NCBI RefSeq assembly: GCF_018130765.1
Contig: NZ_JAFCJZ010000041.1
Span: 1 to 33,448, forward strand
DNA: 33,448 nucleotides
DNA from: Bradyrhizobium iriomotense
GTDB taxonomy: Bacteria > Pseudomonadota > Alphaproteobacteria > Rhizobiales > Xanthobacteraceae
Direction of reading: 5' to 3'
Under the pieces are notes generated by a model. That model had not been told where the DNA came from and did no database searches. It worked only from the letters and a program-made list of their open reading frames with translations. Below are positions 32,701 through 33,448 of this stretch, one piece after another (the stretch's first letter is position 1; every line of letters starts with the position of its first letter). A program made the translations under genes and the position numbers.

Positions 32701-33251
32701 AGGGCGGTTATGGCGACGCGCTGCCGCGTGCGGTTGCGGTGAACTACGCCAAGCTCCTCGCCTACAAGGATGAATACGAAGTCGCGCGCCTCTTCACCGA
32801 CGGCGCCTTCGAGCAGCAGCTCCGCGACCAGTTCGAGGGTGACTTCAAGTTCAGCTTCAATCTGGCTCCGCCGATTTTGGCGAGCGGTGTCGACGCCCTG
32901 GGGCGCCCGAAGAAGCGCGCCTTCGGCCCGTGGATGCTGAAGGTCTTCCGCGTGCTGGCGAAACTCAAGTTCCTGCGCGGCAGCCCGCTCGACATCTTCG
33001 GCCGCAGCGCCGACCGCAAGCTCGAGCGCGACCTGATCGCAGGCTACGAGAAGGACGTCGCCACCGTGCTCGGCCTGCTGTCGCCGGCCACGATCGACAC
33101 CGCGGTGGAGCTGCTCTCACTGCCCGACCGCATCCGCGGCTACGGCCCGGTGAAGGAGAAGGCGGTGGTGGACGCAAAAGCCCGCTACGCCCAGCTCGCC
33201 GCGGACCTGGCGAACCCGCCGCCGGCACCAAGGCAGATCGCGGCGGAGTAG
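29760..33251 (+). CDS. Fused indolepyruvate:ferredoxin oxidoreductase
   Basis: A 1,163-residue fusion of the alpha and beta (gamma-like) parts of indolepyruvate ferredoxin oxidoreductase, which oxidatively decarboxylates arylpyruvates to aryl-acetyl-CoA with thiamine diphosphate and passes electrons to ferredoxin. The start at 29760 has AGGA six bases upstream; ATG 29748 would add four residues. Order: pyrimidine/TPP-binding part (about 1-300, FISGYRGSPLGGYDQQL and the GVLCLAGDDHGAKSSTVPHQSDHA block), TPP-phosphate part (about 440-600, including CPHNTSTKVPEG and AMTGGQRHDG), and a 4Fe-4S type cluster with C639, C642, C645, C650. Next are the gamma domain GGVGGTGVLTIGALLGMAAH near 725 with SGLAQKGGAVLSH, and a C-terminal DUF6537-type region from about 950. 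Length matches the fused form found in proteobacteria. No separate IorB is needed. Confidence 0.92.
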   Translation: MGINQGPISLDQKYTQQTGHVFTTGIQALVRLPMAQIRRDRANGLNTAGFISGYRGSPLGGYDQQLFAARKHLEQYNIKFQPGVNEDLAATAVWGSQQLNLSPGAKYDGVVGIWYGKGPGVDRCGDVFRHGNAAGSAKNGGVLCLAGDDHGAKSSTVPHQSDHAFISALMPYLYPSSIHEMIEMGLLGIAMSRYSGCWVGMKVITETVETTAEIDLTDEMKPFIIPSDFELPPGGLNLRWPDDRFEQDRRLQDYKGFAAIAFARANKVNRVTMDSPNARFGIMASGKSYEDVRQALRELGITEEVAAKIGLRLYKIGMPWPLEPEGVRQFAIGLEEIFIVEERREIVENQVKQELFNWRDDVRPRIVGKMDEHDKRFLTFAAELSVASLATSLTERLLRLNLNPEIAEMLRVKADWFNGRQATQMQAVAPVSRTPYFCSGCPHNTSTKVPEGSRALAGIGCHFMALWMDRSTETFTHMGGEGVPWVGIAPFTNENHIFANLGDGTYFHSGILAIRQAVASEANITYKILYNDAVAMTGGQRHDGDLSPQKIMAQLHAEGISEIYLVSENPDAYPADTIAPGVKKYHRDELQNVMKMCREYKGTSAIVFVQTCAAEKRRRRKRGLMEDPARRVMINPAVCEGCGDCSVQSNCISVEPLETEFGRKRAINQSSCNKDYSCLKGFCPSFVTIDGGAPRHRAPAELVEIGELPEPASRPTLEKPYNIAVGGVGGTGVLTIGALLGMAAHIEGKASMILDMSGLAQKGGAVLSHVRLSDHPAEVTCSRIVTGTADLVLAADEVVAVAKDTISLCDSSRTRGVINSHVIPTADFILNRDFNFQTRKLNAVLETALHKDSVFFDFTRPAEQLLGDSIATNMMMMGYAYQKGLFPLSAEAIEQAIEVNGVSIKMNKEAFRLGRLAVADPQRLADMLKGTDEVVAPKTLDAMTLDEVIEHRAKHLAAYQNTRLAKRYRKLVDQVGDAAKQGGYGDALPRAVAVNYAKLLAYKDEYEVARLFTDGAFEQQLRDQFEGDFKFSFNLAPPILASGVDALGRPKKRAFGPWMLKVFRVLAKLKFLRGSPLDIFGRSADRKLERDLIAGYEKDVATVLGLLSPATIDTAVELLSLPDRIRGYGPVKEKAVVDAKARYAQLAADLANPPPAPRQIAAE

Positions 33252-33260
33252 GGCGGGCTT

Positions 33261-33351
33261 GTAGGGTGGGCAAAGCGAAGCGTGCCCACGTCTTCGGGAT
33301 TGATCTCGACGAGATGGTGGGCACGGCGCGTTGCGCCTTTGCCCACCCTAC
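33261..33351. repeat. REPIN-like element, family B, copy 3 (inverted orientation)
   Basis: A 91-base element between GTAGGGTGGGCA and GCCCACCCTAC. The arm order is reversed relative to the 11279 copy: the GCGAAGC arm comes first and the GGCGCG arm second. It begins nine bases past the oxidoreductase stop. The remaining bases to 33448 show no gene or further repeat. Confidence 0.88.
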
Positions 33352-33448
33352 GGCACCACCTCTTGCGCTGCCCGTCGAGGCTGGGCAAGAATTGGTGGTT
33401 TGGTTGCTCAGGCTGGAACGAACCGGCCGATTGCGAGGCGCGGCCGGA

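Overview
The window looks like an ordinary chromosomal segment of a Bradyrhizobium-like alphaproteobacterium (Rhizobiales). The evidence is a high GC content throughout, an ATP12-type F1-ATPase assembly factor, a GCG_CRPN-type small secreted protein, a fused 1,160-residue indolepyruvate:ferredoxin oxidoreductase, an OprO/OprP-like porin, and many short palindromic intergenic repeats of the kind common in that genus. This assignment rests on protein and repeat style, not on a database match. I saw no rRNA, tRNA, CRISPR array, insertion sequence or prophage.

Layout. 1-2138: a repeat element, then an OprO/P-like porin on the minus strand and a divergent intergenic region. 2139-6170: a periplasmic HtrA/DegP-type protease overlapping rarA, a strong terminator, then an RluA-family pseudouridine synthase. 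6203-9628: a REP-type palindrome, a small secreted protein, the ATP12 chaperone, and an overlapping pair made of a FliK-like protein and a stand-alone FlhB C-terminal domain. 9704-13597: a class D beta-lactamase, a secreted carboxymuconolactone-decarboxylase-like protein, then on the minus strand a dienelactone-hydrolase-like protein, a coiled-coil protein and a DUF4260 membrane protein. 13737-16848: pccB, a small membrane protein, a GST with a translationally coupled small protein, and a degenerate second copy of the small membrane protein's C-terminus. 17017-18618: an adenosine-specific-kinase-like protein, a 62-residue Asp/Glu-rich protein, and an exported PIMT-family methyltransferase. 18759-23277: a large exported alpha/beta hydrolase, a small ferredoxin-fold protein, a Tat-exported His/Trp/Arg-rich mini-protein convergent with a GCG_CRPN mini-protein, and another exported alpha/beta hydrolase. 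23509-26953: a bacterial caspase (metacaspase), an ArsR-like regulator, and divergently a NIPSNAP, an ABM monooxygenase-like and an isocitrate-lyase/PEP-mutase-family gene. 27007-33251: a single-span membrane protein, a TRIC-type channel, a triheme cytochrome c and the indolepyruvate oxidoreductase.

Working links. HtrA and rarA overlap and probably form one transcript. The FliK-like and FlhB-C genes overlap and probably act together. GST and the 74-residue protein overlap. The NIPSNAP-ABM-PEPM genes may form an operon controlled by the divergent ArsR-like regulator. Most other genes look like single transcription units.

The most noteworthy signals are: (1) an eight-base-pair perfect inverted repeat that would sequester the Shine-Dalgarno of the metacaspase mRNA; (2) at least three families of REPIN-like elements, two of them flanked by GTAG/CTAC, placed at gene ends without any transposase in the window; (3) an Asp-rich 62-residue protein directly upstream of an exported PIMT homologue; (4) an orphan FliK/FlhB-C pair whose FlhB part lacks the NPTH self-cleavage motif; (5) a partial gene duplication bracketing the GST cassette.
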